Assembly: GCF_000149955.1 (NCBI RefSeq)
Contig: NC_030991.1
Coordinates: forward strand, 2,354,340-2,418,339
Direction of reading: 5' to 3'
Source: Fusarium oxysporum f. sp. lycopersici 4287
Taxonomy: Eukaryota; Ascomycota; Sordariomycetes; Hypocreales; Nectriaceae
Length of the DNA stretch: 64,000 nucleotides
Positions 33,206 through 43,720 of the stretch are shown here, in pieces. A program made the position numbers and the translations under genes. The first letter of the stretch is position 1; each line of letters starts with the position of its first letter. The notes beneath the pieces were generated by a model that did no database searches, had not been told where the DNA came from, and worked only from the letters and a program-made list of their open reading frames with translations.

Positions 33206-34619
33206 CATCCTGGAGGTACCGGTATGGATGCGAGGTTACGAATAGGTTTTGTGGACTTGTACTGCTCTATAGCTCTGACATTCCTTGATTTAGAAGATAC
33301 TGTCCAGCGTAGGATTAGTCACTCTACTCTGTCGATTTACTGAATATTTTAAAAAGCCGGGCACTATAAGGCTGGAGTCCTACATAGCTACAGAGTTTAT
33401 TTTAAAGTATAACATATCTGACATGCAATATACTTAATAAGCATAGGTGGTACCACGACAGACAATAAGGGCATGTTTTAACTCATATCCTGCCTGCAGG
33501 CCATCATACTTAGCTCGAACAATTGATGTTGAGTTAGTGAGGGAGATATGACATTAATGCTGAATGGTAATTAATAGAGCTTGGTTGTCTAGCTTGGCCT
33601 ATTATATTCTATTAAACTTCTACACACTAGACCACGTTATATACCTGCTACAATCCTGGTTTTTCGACTGTTTAACCTGTGACAACAGTGCATTTTCGAG
33701 TAATATATGTTTTTTTTCTGGGCTTATTGCAGGCCTTGTAGCTGGATTGTTGTTAGGCGTCCTCCACTTAAACGGAGTCGGAGGCTTTTACAGTTCAGGG
33801 CTTCTTCCTGTACTGGTATGGTTGATGGACATTCGCAAGAAAGCTTGCCGTGTCATCCTAATTCAAAATAGAATGAAAGTTCGTGACAAAAGAGAAGTCC
33901 CTGGAGGCATGGTGGCGCTAGGATCAAGGAGCAATCGCCAGGCGAGATACAGCTAAGGGCCTGGTTGACTGCGGCTAGACCGGTTCTAAAATTGTCGGGC
34001 CAAAAAAGCCCAACATATCCCCGCACTGCACACCACCAATTATCACTGATAATTTCAACCAGCCACTGACAATTTAATATCGTAATATAATAAAAAGCAC
34101 CATTGGGACAATAACTCCGATATCAACTTCGCGGTGGACTTAGAAAACATATTAACTAACGATCAATTCTATCCTATTCCAGGGATACATGGAACACTTG
34201 TCTGACTCTCCGAATGGACCCAGTCAGCCTGGTGTGTGACTTGCAGGTGGTGCGGCTGATAAACTAAAAGCTTACGCACAACTTGACTTAGCACCTGACC
34301 AGAGACCCTAAAAGTCCGGCCCCAGTGTTGGAGCCGAGCCTCACGGAAACATGCTACGTCAGATCATAATCATATGTCCTTGGAGCCTCACCGAGAGCTC
34401 ACGCGCAAAATGGGACTTGCATGGTTTCGCAAACTAGGAGCAATTGAAAATCTAATCCCAATGCAACGGCCCAATATCACATGGCACTTAGTGAGTCTGT
34501 TGATTCATCGATGCAAGCGCATCAACCCAACAGAAGGTGTTGCGAGTACATCAGATCACCACCATTAAATATTGAAACGCCTCAACTAACGTACATGATA
34601 AGCAGAAACTTATCGTGGG
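33206..34619. other. Spacer with one unassigned open frame
   Basis: A plus-strand frame at 33564-33956 encodes one strong hydrophobic segment (SGLIAGLVAGLLLGVLHLNG) and a basic tail, but no family is recognised and codon use looks AT-driven. A pogo-type terminal motif TAACGTACATGATAAGC lies at 34587-34603, just outside the hAT element. Otherwise empty. Confidence 0.35.
34612..34619. repeat. Target-site duplication of hAT element 2 (left copy)
   Basis: ATCGTGGG here is repeated exactly at 37713-37720 on the other side of the element. Eight bases is the diagnostic hAT duplication length. Confidence 0.95.
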
Positions 34620-37600
34620 CAGCGCAGCCCCCAGATCAAATCCAATCAAACAAATTGCCAAACAAATCAATCAAATATGCCAAAATTTTATTTCAATCAA
34701 ACAAATACAAAATCCTCGATTTGAAATAACATTTGATATATTTGATACACAATATGCCATCCAGCGTCCATGCTGCCAGACCGTTGACCGCACTTTCACA
34801 GCTTACCCGGAACCTGGCTGGTGAGCGACCCCAGCCAATCAAAGTCATCCATCAAGCCTTCCATTAGTGACCTACCCCAGTACCACGGTCAGGCTGGTGG
34901 GGGAGAAAGTAGCTCCTTAACTTTTACGTCCCGTCCTCGCGACATCAAGTCGCGTCGGTGCTAGTTTGTTTACCTTTCAACGCGTACCATTCCTCCCACG
35001 AGTCGACGCCTAACCCGATGGAATCCGACGACATCATGCTTCCTTCGCCTCCACCCTCTGCCTTTTCTTTTCTTCGACCACCGAGGAATTTGGCGAGTCA
35101 ATTCGAGCTGACGACGCAGTCGGCATTGCCAGACCACCATACTGTTGCAGATCTTCCGCGAGCAGTGTGGAGGAACAAACGATATGTTTTGGAAGAGTCC
35201 TTGTCCCGGAAGGGCTCGAAGGGCCGGAAGAGCTGGATCAAGCGCCATGGATTTTTTCTTGTTGAGATCGACACTAACGATAGTCCTTTGAGTCCTTACT
35301 GGGCCTGTCGTTTGTGTGACGCGAAGGGTCAGCCTGAGTTCTTCGCCGCTGCTGCTACGAGTTCGGCAGCGGACCATCTCCGCAAGTATGTGAATGTGAA
35401 TGTGACGTCGCGAGCTTGAGCATTATTGACCAACGCCAGGTCTCACAGGATTTTCGAGAGCAGTCAAGCAGCTGATCCAGATCTGTCAACCGATGAATCT
35501 GAACGGCCTAAGCGACGACGCTTGCAGTACAGCGCCGTGCCGCGTGCTAGAGTCAAGATGATCCGAGAACTGAGCCTGGGACTTCTGATCAACACCAATG
35601 TTCCTTTTTCCTTCTTCAGCGATACATTCTTTCAGCAGCTCGCTTGGCAGCTTGACCCTCACCTAGCTGACCAGATACCATGGAGCCGGCAATCGATGGG
35701 CCGTTTGCTGGATGACACGTACAAGTCTAAGAAAGATGAGATCAAGCAGGAGCTCTCAGATGCCCTTACTAAAATCCATCTGGGGTTCGACCTGTGGACA
35801 TCGCCTAATCGGCATGCTGTTATGGCAGTCACAGCTCATTTTCTTGACCGCCAGGGCAAGCACCAGTCGCGCCTATTGGCACTCCGTCGCCAGCTCGGGT
35901 GTCATAGCGGAGAAAGTCTTGCGGTGACGCTCGGGCAAGTTGTGCGAGAATGGAAGATAGAGGACCGAGTCGGAACCGTGATCTCGGACAACGCATCTTC
36001 AAACGACAGCTGTCTCGTGAACTTTTACGGAGATCTCGACGCAGAGATGAGTCTGGCGGACGTTCGGGCCAGACGTATGCGCTGCTATGGGCATATCCTG
36101 AACCTGGTTGCTCGCGCCTTTCTCTACGGCGAAGATTTCGAGTCTTTCGAGGCCGAAATCGCAGGTATTTGATCTTCTCGGCCGGCGCGAGGATGACCTA
36201 CGACACTGGAGAAAGAAAGGGCCGGTGGGAAAGCTCCACAATGTTGTCAAATTCATCAGATCTTCCCCTCAGAGGTGTGAGCTCTTCAAAAGGATCTCAC
36301 GCGAGAACGACGAAGCACAAGAATACCTCTTGGCGAGTGAGTCGACGGCAGAGCTAGAGGTCGTAATGAATAACGATACGAGATGGAACTCCACTTATCT
36401 CATGATCTCTCGAGCGCTCGTCAAGCAGGGAGACATCAGGGCGTTCTTGGTCCACCCAGAAGTGGAGAAATGGCTACCGGAGGCCGACATGCTGAAGGGA
36501 GATGACTGGAGACTGTTGGCAGAAATCAAACTTATTCTTGAGCCATTCTATCTACAGACTATGAGAACGCAGGGCTGGGGCAGCGAAGGAGGTAACGGAC
36601 GGCTCTGGGAAGTGATGACGGGTATGGAGTACTTGCTGGAACACCTAGAGGATCGGAAGCTGTTCCATCATGCCGTTCCAGACGAGGCAGGGGGGCAGGA
36701 CACCAACTCGCAGGCCGAGCTGGCTCGAGGGCGACCAGACCGTAACCGGCAGCTTCCTGCTCGATTTAGGGATTGCGAGACGGATATCCATCCGCGAAAG
36801 TCCAGGCAAGGCCCCTTGTCAGATCGTGGCTCGAGACAATGCGATGATGGATCAGGCAAGCCATCAGGATCATTAGGAATCGATGACATGGGAAAGGATC
36901 ACCGACACTATTTAAGACTGTCCATCATGACTGCCTGGCAGAAACTAAACGAGTACTACACCAAGCTTGGAGACTCACCGTTGTTCGCTGCATCCATCAT
37001 CCTCCACCCATCACTCGGCATGAACTATCTGGAGGTGAACTGGGCGTCGGAAGAGCAGCTTGTGTGGGTGAGGGATGCCAAAATTGGACTGTCTGACTAC
37101 TTGGACCGTTGGTACCACTGCAACCGGCCGGTGGATGAGCAGCAGAAGATGATCATGGACACATCGACATCCTTAAGCGTACCAAGGACGACGACTGAAG
37201 TTAGCGTGTTCAAGCAATGGATTAAAAGCAGGACAGCGAAGACCACGGTGATGGGAAGTGAGCTTGAGCGGTATCTGCGGCTAGAGCCGCAAGAGACTGA
37301 GGATCCAATCGAGTGGTGGATGGCTCACCAGGGACAATTCCCGATGATCAGCCAATTGGCTCTCGATATACTCGCGATACCGGCGATGGCGACTGATTGC
37401 GAGAGGTCGTTCAGCCTAGCCAAGCTAACGCTGACGACGCAGAGGCTTTCGATGACGACGGAAACGCTGGAGAAGTTACAATGCCTTAAGAACTGGGTCA
37501 GACATGGTGCGGTGAAGCTAGGGGCGACAATAGGTGGGGGGGAGGAGGTCCAATGGGAGATTGGAGATGTTAGCATGGAAGCATAGAGAGTCAGATTTGA

Positions 37601-37712
37601 AATATTTGAAATATTTGAATAAATATTTCAAACAACAAATCCAGTCTTGAGAGTTATCAAATATCTCAAATATGACCCCGGATTTGATTTGTTTGATTTG
37701 AGGGCAGCGCTG
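34620..37712. mobile_element. hAT transposon 2 (3093 bp) with perfect 8-bp TSD
   Basis: Inverted ends CAGCGCAGCCCCCAGATCAA (left) and CAGCGCTGCCCTCAAATCAA (right, reverse complement), followed on both sides by many CAAATCAA / ATTTGATTT subterminal repeats. The octamer ATCGTGGG flanks both ends. The interior is a transposase gene with one intron and one frameshift. Confidence 0.95.
35018..37586 (+). pseudogene. hAT transposase 2, one-base frameshift
   Basis: Start ATG encodes MESDDIMLPSPPPSAF. A BED-like zinc finger (YWACRLCDAKG...AADHLRK) is followed by a 55-bp GTATGT...GCCAG intron (35385-35439). The core shows HLGFDLWTSPNRHAVMAVTA, ISDNASSNDS and CYGHILNLVARAF. Near 36165-36172 the frame ends (EAEIAGI then stop), while a frame one base further on carries FDLLGRREDDLRHW and RKKGPVGKLHNVV, exactly the continuation seen in hAT element 1. 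The rest to the C-terminal dimerisation region (EWWMAHQGQFPMISQLALDI, ATDCERSFSLAKLT) is open. So one extra base disables an otherwise complete gene; an assembly error is the alternative. Confidence 0.85.
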
Positions 37713-37720
37713 ATCGTGGG

Positions 37721-38120
37721 GTCGCTTTGCGGAGTAATTTCGGGAAATCGTATGTGATTACACAACTGCCATCTGATAAGTGCCCGGCGCCGCGCACACG
37801 AATTTCTCGACGGTTAGGAGCCAAATCGATGCAATTTCAGGGCTGGAGGACTGCTACGCTCTGAGCGGTCCGTTTGGTTCAAGAGCGATGCTGTATAGAC
37901 GAGCGGGCGCTGAGATATTTGCGTGTGCAGCGGCTGGGGGGCCAGGCTTCGCTGCAAGGACTACGATATAGCAATGCACTGATCCTGCTGCTCCTTAATA
38001 TTCAAAAAAAAAGAAAGAAAAAAAAAAGATTCAATAAAAAAAAATGCGCTTTCTAGATAGATAGATAGATACGGACTAGTTATAGCTATAAATATATAAA
38101 GATCCTACCTGACAGCCAGC
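37721..38120. other. Spacer between hAT 2 and the Crypton gene
   Basis: Contains the left copy of a 16-bp direct repeat GGCGCCGCGCACACGA (37786-37801), an A-rich tract (about 38004-38044) and a GATA microsatellite (about 38054-38071). No gene. Confidence 0.5.
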
Positions 38121-40650
38121 TTACCGTCGTCGAGGGGCGGTCCGCCTCCTCCCTAGCCGAGCCCAGCGCCCCCGATGGCCCTGGCCCCGAGTCGGCCTTG
38201 GTCCCGGGCCTGAGTCATCGGGCACGGGGGTCCCTACCTGTACCCGTATCCTGCCCTGGCCCTGGCCCCGCCGGCGGCGCTGTTTGAGCTCATCGACGAG
38301 CCGGTTCAAGCTCCGGCCGGCGCGTAAGAGCTCTAGCTCTGCAACTGCCTCCTCCTCGTTCTTGCCGGACGCCGTGCGGGCCAAGAGCTCATCCCAGATC
38401 ACCTTCCGGCGACAGAACTGCACCCTGATCCCGTTCCCCGGGCGCCAGCGGCTTCCCCACGTCTCTTCTAGCACCCGTACGGCCGGCTGACCTGCAATCC
38501 CTTCCTCCCATTCCTTCCAGACATCCCGCACTGTAAAGACCTTGGCCAGGGCTGCAACGACGGGCATACCTGGTACTGGAGGCTCTGGAGCCGGAGCCGG
38601 AGCCGTATTGAAGTTCAAGGTAGGGGCTGTCGACGGCGCCGGCGCCGGCGCCAGCGACACTGCTGGCCCGGCTCCAAAGTGGCCGGTAAAGGTGACAGGG
38701 ACCTTGCCTTGGAGGAGGGCATCGAGGCCGTCCTGAATTCCTTCTAGCCGGGCCTCTAGCCGGATGGCCAGCCGCTGGCTATTCTGTAAGACGGCCTCGC
38801 GTGTGCTCTCTAACACACCGCTAAGCTCTGGCAGCGCGCGTTGTACGAGCAGGCTTAACGGCCCCGTAGCCCCTACCGCGTCAGAGCGAACGGCGACGGC
38901 GAACTCATCCCATTCGGGCCCGTTAAAAGGGGCGTAGGCGAAGAAGGGTAGCGACGGATAGCGAGGCTGCAATACAGCCAGGTCCTGTAACAGTACTATG
39001 CGCAGGCGCCGCATAAGCTTAAGGAAGCCGTCGGCGGCTAGGTCGTCGTCGTCGAGGCCACCTTCTGCCCAGCATTGCCGGCGCGCGCGAGCCTCAAAGC
39101 GAGGCTCCCACTCCTCGATCCACGGCCAGAGCTGCTTTTGTAAGACGTACGGGGGCTCGTGGGCCGCACGCGCGAGGAAGTAGTCCCCGGGTGACGCCGA
39201 GAAGCCGGCAACAATACGCATGAACTGGCGCGGTAGACGCGTAAGATAGGCCTGGCAGAGCACGTTCTGGTTCCAGCGGCCGGCCTGCAAGATCTGGGCG
39301 AGCGATGTGCCGTGGGTCTCCGCGTCCTGGGCGCCTACCCTGCGCGGGAGGTGCGTCTTCTTTGACGCCATAAGGCCAGCAGCACCGAAGATACGCCAGG
39401 TCTCTTGTAGCTGCGTCGGGTACGAGAGCTCCTGCTCGCGGTCCCGTCCGACAAGAACCTTGATCCGATACCAGTCCTGGCGGCGCCGGAAGGACGGGGA
39501 CGGCTCGCCGGCGACGTGCCAGCGCCAGAAGAAGAGCTGTGCTAAGGCCCCCTGCGTACAGAACAACGGGTCCTTATGCCGGAGGGCACCCATGAACTCT
39601 TTCTTTGTCGTCTTGTTTAGCTTACCGTCTCGCAAAAGGGTAACGAGGCAGCAACAGGGGGTCGGGCCTTCTGAAGACGGATAGTCGAGTAGAGACAGGT
39701 CTGCAAGCTCCATCTTACGGCGGTTTTCCCCCCGTAAGAGGTAGTAGTGGCCGAATAGAAGGTCAACTCGCGTACGGAGGTTTTGGGGCATGTATGCGGC
39801 CCCGCTGAGAAGGAGATCCTGGACCCGGAGCCATTCGTCGGGTGAATAGCCGGCCTGGATCCCGTCAGTCCCGCGGTCTTTAAAGGAGGCGCGGTCGTGC
39901 TTCCCCCGCTGCCGGCCGCGTTGCTCAAGGAAGCCTCGTACGGCGGCGCCCCGGGGATTTTCCGTGTTTGCGTTGCCGTGGGCTACCTGGAGCCGCCAGA
40001 GCTCGATAACGGCCGCGATATAGGCGTCGATAGTGCCCCTCGTAAGCAGAGATCCTTCGGCAATGTCTGCTGCAGCCGGCGCAAGGGCCGTGGGTGGCAC
40101 GTAGCCCTCGCGGTCGTCCGCAAGCAGCTCGGCGGCCTCGGCCAGGGGGACCTCTAGAGCTTCGGCTAGGCTTTCGGCTTCTGCCAGGGCCGCGGCCTCG
40201 AGCTGCTCCTGTTCGAGCTGCCGCCGTAACTTTACAGCCTTTCCTTTGCCCTTGCCCTTACCCCGTGCCCGTGGTTTCTTTTGCGGCGGGGCAACGCGTC
40301 GTAAGAGGATATCCTCTTTGAGCCACGCTGCTAGCTTGTCTGGAGTTACGAGCTCGCCGTCGGGCCAGCTATAAAGTGAGCCGTCTGCCGCAGCCCGAGG
40401 TGTACGGCACCAGGCCTATAAGTCCTCGTCTGTTAGCCGCCCATGGGACTCTACGTAAAAAAAAAAGAGACAAGGGCAAAGGGGAAAAGAGAGGGCGGCG
40501 GCCGGGGGAACGCGCCTTCCACTCCCGCTGCTTCGCAGCATAACTCCGTGCCGTGTTCGCCGGCTGTTCGTCCTTCTTCGCCTGAAGGCCCGCCCTCCGG
40601 GTGGCACGGGCACGCTCGTCTGCGGCCGTGTACGAGTCGTCTGCGGCCAT
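38121..40650 (-). CDS. Crypton tyrosine recombinase with GCR1_C DNA-binding domain
   Basis: Model: exon 1 40650-40516, a 100-bp intron (AAG/GCGCGT...TTATAG, a GC-AG intron), exon 2 40415-38121; 809 residues. Splicing restores the continuous N-terminal motif RSYAAKQREWKAWC, typical of this family, and removes an in-frame TAG. Candidate catalytic residues of the recombinase: Arg in LLRGENRR (273 or 277), H400 and R403 in THLPRR, and nucleophile Y435 in QAYLTRLP. A Pro/Ala linker (about 630-660) precedes a GCR1_C domain at about 671-725 (VRDVWKEWEEGI, ETWGSRWRPG). The C-terminus is a basic, Arg/Gly/Pro-rich tail. The gene is much more GC-rich than its flanks. No stop or frameshift in the spliced model, so it may be active. 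The protein would excise and integrate the element by site-specific recombination. Confidence 0.8.
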
Positions 40651-40698
40651 CTCGGTCGATCAAGGCCTTTCTACGTGGTGTTTGTTTCCTGTCTGGGG

Positions 40699-40740
40699 CC
40701 TGATAAGTTGCGGGGAACTTATCAAAAGCACTTATCAGGC
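40699..40740. repeat. Palindrome upstream of the Crypton gene
   Basis: GCCTGATAAGT and ACTTATCAGGC are perfect 11-bp inverted copies around a loop that itself contains another CTTATC. Further GATAAGT copies occur at about 37776 and 40780. The location at the element end, next to the 16-bp repeat, makes it a candidate recombinase-binding site or a regulatory stem. Confidence 0.6.
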
Positions 40741-40828
40741 GCCGCGCACACGATTTCACGGGCCGCTTTTTGCGGGGGATAAGTCGTCACGTGGTCGGAG
40801 CGAATTACGACGTAATTGCGGGCACCAT

Positions 40829-42683
40829 CGATAAGCATGTGAACCATCCAAGTATGTGAACCACTTTTCTTACACCATATAGGTAGATATCATCATAAAA
40901 ACACAACAAATCAATTAATCAATTAAAACTACTCACTATATTCTTCCCCAGACATCCCAATTACTACTTGACACGTTCTTGCATTATGTCCGGGCTTACC
41001 GCACACTCCACAGCGCCGAACCCCCGGTCCGACCGACTTTCTTTGACCACTACTTCTTGACGATTCTGCAACTACCTGCGCATCAACATCCATCTGATCA
41101 ATTGCCTGCCTTGCTTCATCTACTGTCATTACTCCTCCCTTCTGTAGTCGGGTTCTTTTTGCCCTTCGGCACCGGCTTAGTATCTTATTTGCCTCTTGAA
41201 CATCATCCAGCCTGGCTGTCAGTAAGGTAATCTTATGCATACGTTCCTTTGTTGACTTCTCTAGAGACTTCATAGCTTCAATAACCGACTCTGGAGAGCT
41301 ACTGTGATGTCTTCTGATTCGTCGTTCAAGGTATTCAGACTGAGAGCCAGCCTCAAGCACGGTCTTTGGCGTCTTTGAGACCCAAGGGGTTGAAGGGTTA
41401 GCGACCTCTTCAGCAGGCGTCGGAGTCCGCAGCTGCACATCAAGCTTTGAGACCACACTTTCTGGATCTAAAGGAACAAGCCCGGCTCCTCTAAAGGCTG
41501 ACTTGATATTTCTTTCGGTCATAGTAGCTTGATGCGCTGCATAAAAGGCCGGGAAGAACTCGGTCTTAGAAACATGTGTTATAGAGCATCTGATCAAATG
41601 CTCTATTTCTCGACCATAAGCGTTTTTAAGCAGGTTAAAGTACCCGACATCAAGAGGCTGGAGTAGATGAGACGAATGAGGTGGCATACAAAGTGTAATA
41701 ATCTTATGTTCCTCGCAATATCTCTCAAAATCGACAGAGTGGTGACTTTCATGGCCATCGAGGATCAGAAGACGATAGGAACCAACTGATCGGTTGCTTG
41801 TACACCGATCAAAGTGCTTTAGCCACTCAAGTCCTATCTCGTTATCGATCCAGCCATTTTGGCTTGTCGCAATAGCCCAATCGGCTGGGAGGTTACTTTC
41901 TCGGTACCAGTTGGCGAGGTGATATTGGCCCCCACCGATGATAAACGGCTGGATCGCCCAGCCTGCCGCATTAATCGCCTGAATGACCGTAATCCATTCC
42001 CGGTTTCCAGGCTGCACTGATTTAGGTCGTCCACGCCTGTCTGTGCCTGTGACAACCATTCCGCTTGCAATCATGCCTATAAGGAAGCCAGTCTCGTCAA
42101 AGTTCCAGATATCATCTGATCGGATACCGTACTTTGCAATTGTATTCTGTACAAGCCTAAACCAGCCACGAATAATAGTCGGATCTTCGCATTTGGCTCT
42201 CTGGTAGTCATATCTCCGAAATAAACGCGTCTTTAGCTCTGGTTGCCGCTTGACGAAGTTATGAGCCCAGCGCTTACCGACAGGTAGCGCATCGCGGTCA
42301 GCGAGCAGTCGGTTGGCCATTTCTTCAACAGCACGCAGTCGGGGAGGAAATCCTCGCGTATCTAGGTCGAGAATAAACTGAACTATAATCTGTTCCTCTA
42401 GATTTGATAAACGGCGTGATTTTGGAATCCAATCGCGTCGAGATTGGAGACCATTCTGTCGGCGACTTAAGGTTATGCGATTAACTTTATATATATCTGC
42501 AGCGCATCGGAGGCTTAATTTAGGATTAGTTTGAAGTGCCTGAAGGGCAAGAAGTATTCTAGCTTCGTAATTTGGGTCTGACATGCTTGGTGGTTGATAA
42601 ATCAATTGATTAAGTGAAAAGTTAGGTGTAAGAGGGAAAAGTGGTTCACATGCTTGGATGGTTCACATGCTTATCGTGTACGT
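40829..42683 (-). mobile_element. pogo/Fot-type (Tc1/mariner) transposon
   Basis: Inverted ends share CGATAAGCATGTGAACCATC followed by CAAGYATGTGAACCAC; the CATGTGAACCA unit is repeated twice in each end, probably as transposase-binding sites. The right end reads out to ACGTACACGATAAGC with a following TA, the expected target dinucleotide. At the left end the outermost seven or so bases do not match (ACCAT before CGATAAGC), so that terminus is eroded. The interior transposase gene is intact. Confidence 0.85.
40929..42584 (-). CDS. pogo/Fot transposase (551 aa), intact
   Basis: Start at the first ATG (MSDPNYEARILLALQ); the frame extends seven codons upstream without an ATG. An N-terminal helix-turn-helix and CENP-B-type DNA-binding region (about 10-125) precedes the DDE catalytic core with D163 in WNFDETGF, D276 in LLILDGHESH and D312 in HLLQPLDVGYF, spacing DD35D, as in the pogo group. 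A coiled-coil region (about 415-470) is followed by a C-terminal CCHC zinc knuckle (CGVCGKPGHNARTC), seen in some fungal members. No lesion, so it may mobilise related elements even though one inverted repeat is eroded. Cuts and pastes DNA at TA targets in the nucleus. Confidence 0.93.
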   Translation of the reverse strand: MSDPNYEARILLALQALQTNPKLSLRCAADIYKVNRITLSRRQNGLQSRRDWIPKSRRLSNLEEQIIVQFILDLDTRGFPPRLRAVEEMANRLLADRDALPVGKRWAHNFVKRQPELKTRLFRRYDYQRAKCEDPTIIRGWFRLVQNTIAKYGIRSDDIWNFDETGFLIGMIASGMVVTGTDRRGRPKSVQPGNREWITVIQAINAAGWAIQPFIIGGGQYHLANWYRESNLPADWAIATSQNGWIDNEIGLEWLKHFDRCTSNRSVGSYRLLILDGHESHHSVDFERYCEEHKIITLCMPPHSSHLLQPLDVGYFNLLKNAYGREIEHLIRCSITHVSKTEFFPAFYAAHQATMTERNIKSAFRGAGLVPLDPESVVSKLDVQLRTPTPAEEVANPSTPWVSKTPKTVLEAGSQSEYLERRIRRHHSSSPESVIEAMKSLEKSTKERMHKITLLTARLDDVQEANKILSRCRRAKRTRLQKGGVMTVDEARQAIDQMDVDAQVVAESSRSSGQRKSVGPGVRRCGVCGKPGHNARTCQVVIGMSGEEYSE

Positions 42684-42787
42684 TAACGGTATTAGTTAGG
42701 GAATCAATGTAATAAAAGAAAATAACTACTATGCTAGGATAAGAACTATGTTATTAATTTCATACGATATTAAACCTAGTTTGTAGC

Positions 42788-43720
42788 TCAAGAGGTAATA
42801 AACTCTTCAATAACCTGATTAAATAACTTGGGGTTCTCCCAGAATATAAAGTGGCTTCCCTTCTCCTTAGCTGTAAAAGTTCGGCTCTTCGCACCAGGGA
42901 TCCGAGACGCAGCCCAGGCGATACCCGAAGCATTATTAATACTAATATCGCCAGAGATGATCAGTGACGGGATATCAATGCGCGGCAGGACATCACGCCA
43001 GTCGGCAAAGGCGTGGTTGATGAGCAATGTGGCGGCGTGTTTGTCGCTCATTTTTTGATTCTCTGAAAGCACCCACTTGTAGTCTGCTTCAGAAATCTGA
43101 GGAGAGAACATTGACTTGACGAAAGGAGGGGTCTCGAGGGTCATATTATGAGCGAAGGTGTAGGTCTGCTCTGGCGTGAAGAGGGCAGCAGACCATGTAT
43201 CAGCTTGCTGCTTTGTCCATGTGGGATCACGAACGAGAACTGATGACTGGTCAACGATGGCGAAATGGTCGACTCGTTTACGCTCCTCAGGGTACTGGTC
43301 CCAAAAAGCCCATGTAACAGATGAACCCATAGAATGGGCAATGATGCTCACGTTCCGGAGGTTGAGAGTAGTCAAGACGTCGTTGAGATCGGCTCCAAAG
43401 CGACTCAGTCGATAACCAAAGTCAGGCTTCTCTGACTCGCCATGGCCACGCATATCGTACGCAGTCACGCGGTAGCCAGACTCAGAAAAGTACTTGACTT
43501 GCTTTTTCCACTCCGCAGCAGTTTGTCGCCATCCCGGAATAAACAGCAGATTCTGACCACCCTGGGGACCAGCCTGAGTATAATTGAGCTTGATCCCATC
43601 CTGGGTCTTTACTTGACCAATCTCAAGTGGGTAACCCGTGGCTGAGGCATCGATTTTGCTTCTGATGACTGACGCATGAAGCGCTTGGAAGAAGCTGGCG
43701 AGGAGGAAAAGGCCCTTCAT
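42788..43720 (-). CDS. Secreted alpha/beta hydrolase (310 aa)
   Basis: The ATG chosen gives a signal-peptide-like N-terminus (MKGLFLLASFFQALHAS); upstream in-frame codons contain no better start. Alpha/beta-hydrolase fold signatures in order: oxyanion loop region FIPGWRQ (about 60-65), YDMRGHGESEKPD (about 89-100), nucleophile elbow AHSMG with S130, acid D258 in ISGDIS, and catalytic H290 in GSHFIFWENP. The fold resembles haloperoxidase or epoxide-hydrolase-like esterases; the precise substrate cannot be read. The gene is intact, single exon, and directly downstream of the pogo element. Probably a host gene. Confidence 0.85.
   Translation of the reverse strand: MKGLFLLASFFQALHASVIRSKIDASATGYPLEIGQVKTQDGIKLNYTQAGPQGGQNLLFIPGWRQTAAEWKKQVKYFSESGYRVTAYDMRGHGESEKPDFGYRLSRFGADLNDVLTTLNLRNVSIIAHSMGSSVTWAFWDQYPEERKRVDHFAIVDQSSVLVRDPTWTKQQADTWSAALFTPEQTYTFAHNMTLETPPFVKSMFSPQISEADYKWVLSENQKMSDKHAATLLINHAFADWRDVLPRIDIPSLIISGDISINNASGIAWAASRIPGAKSRTFTAKEKGSHFIFWENPKLFNQVIEEFITS

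Larger units (their letters stand above)
37786..40753 (-). mobile_element. Crypton (tyrosine-recombinase DNA transposon), putative limits
   Basis: The limits are the two direct copies of GGCGCCGCGCACACGA at 37786-37801 and 40738-40753. Cryptons lack inverted repeats and integrate by tyrosine-recombinase crossover, which leaves short direct repeats; 16 bp is longer than usual, so these limits are tentative. The interior holds a single gene for a Crypton-type recombinase. Confidence 0.6.

Noticed and set aside
38000..38071. A-rich tract plus GATA repeats considered as a retrotransposon tail
   Set aside because: No LINE-like coding sequence upstream on either strand; simple repeat.
39617..40321. 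Plus-strand frames across the Crypton gene
   Set aside because: They are antisense shadows of the GC-rich Crypton coding sequence.
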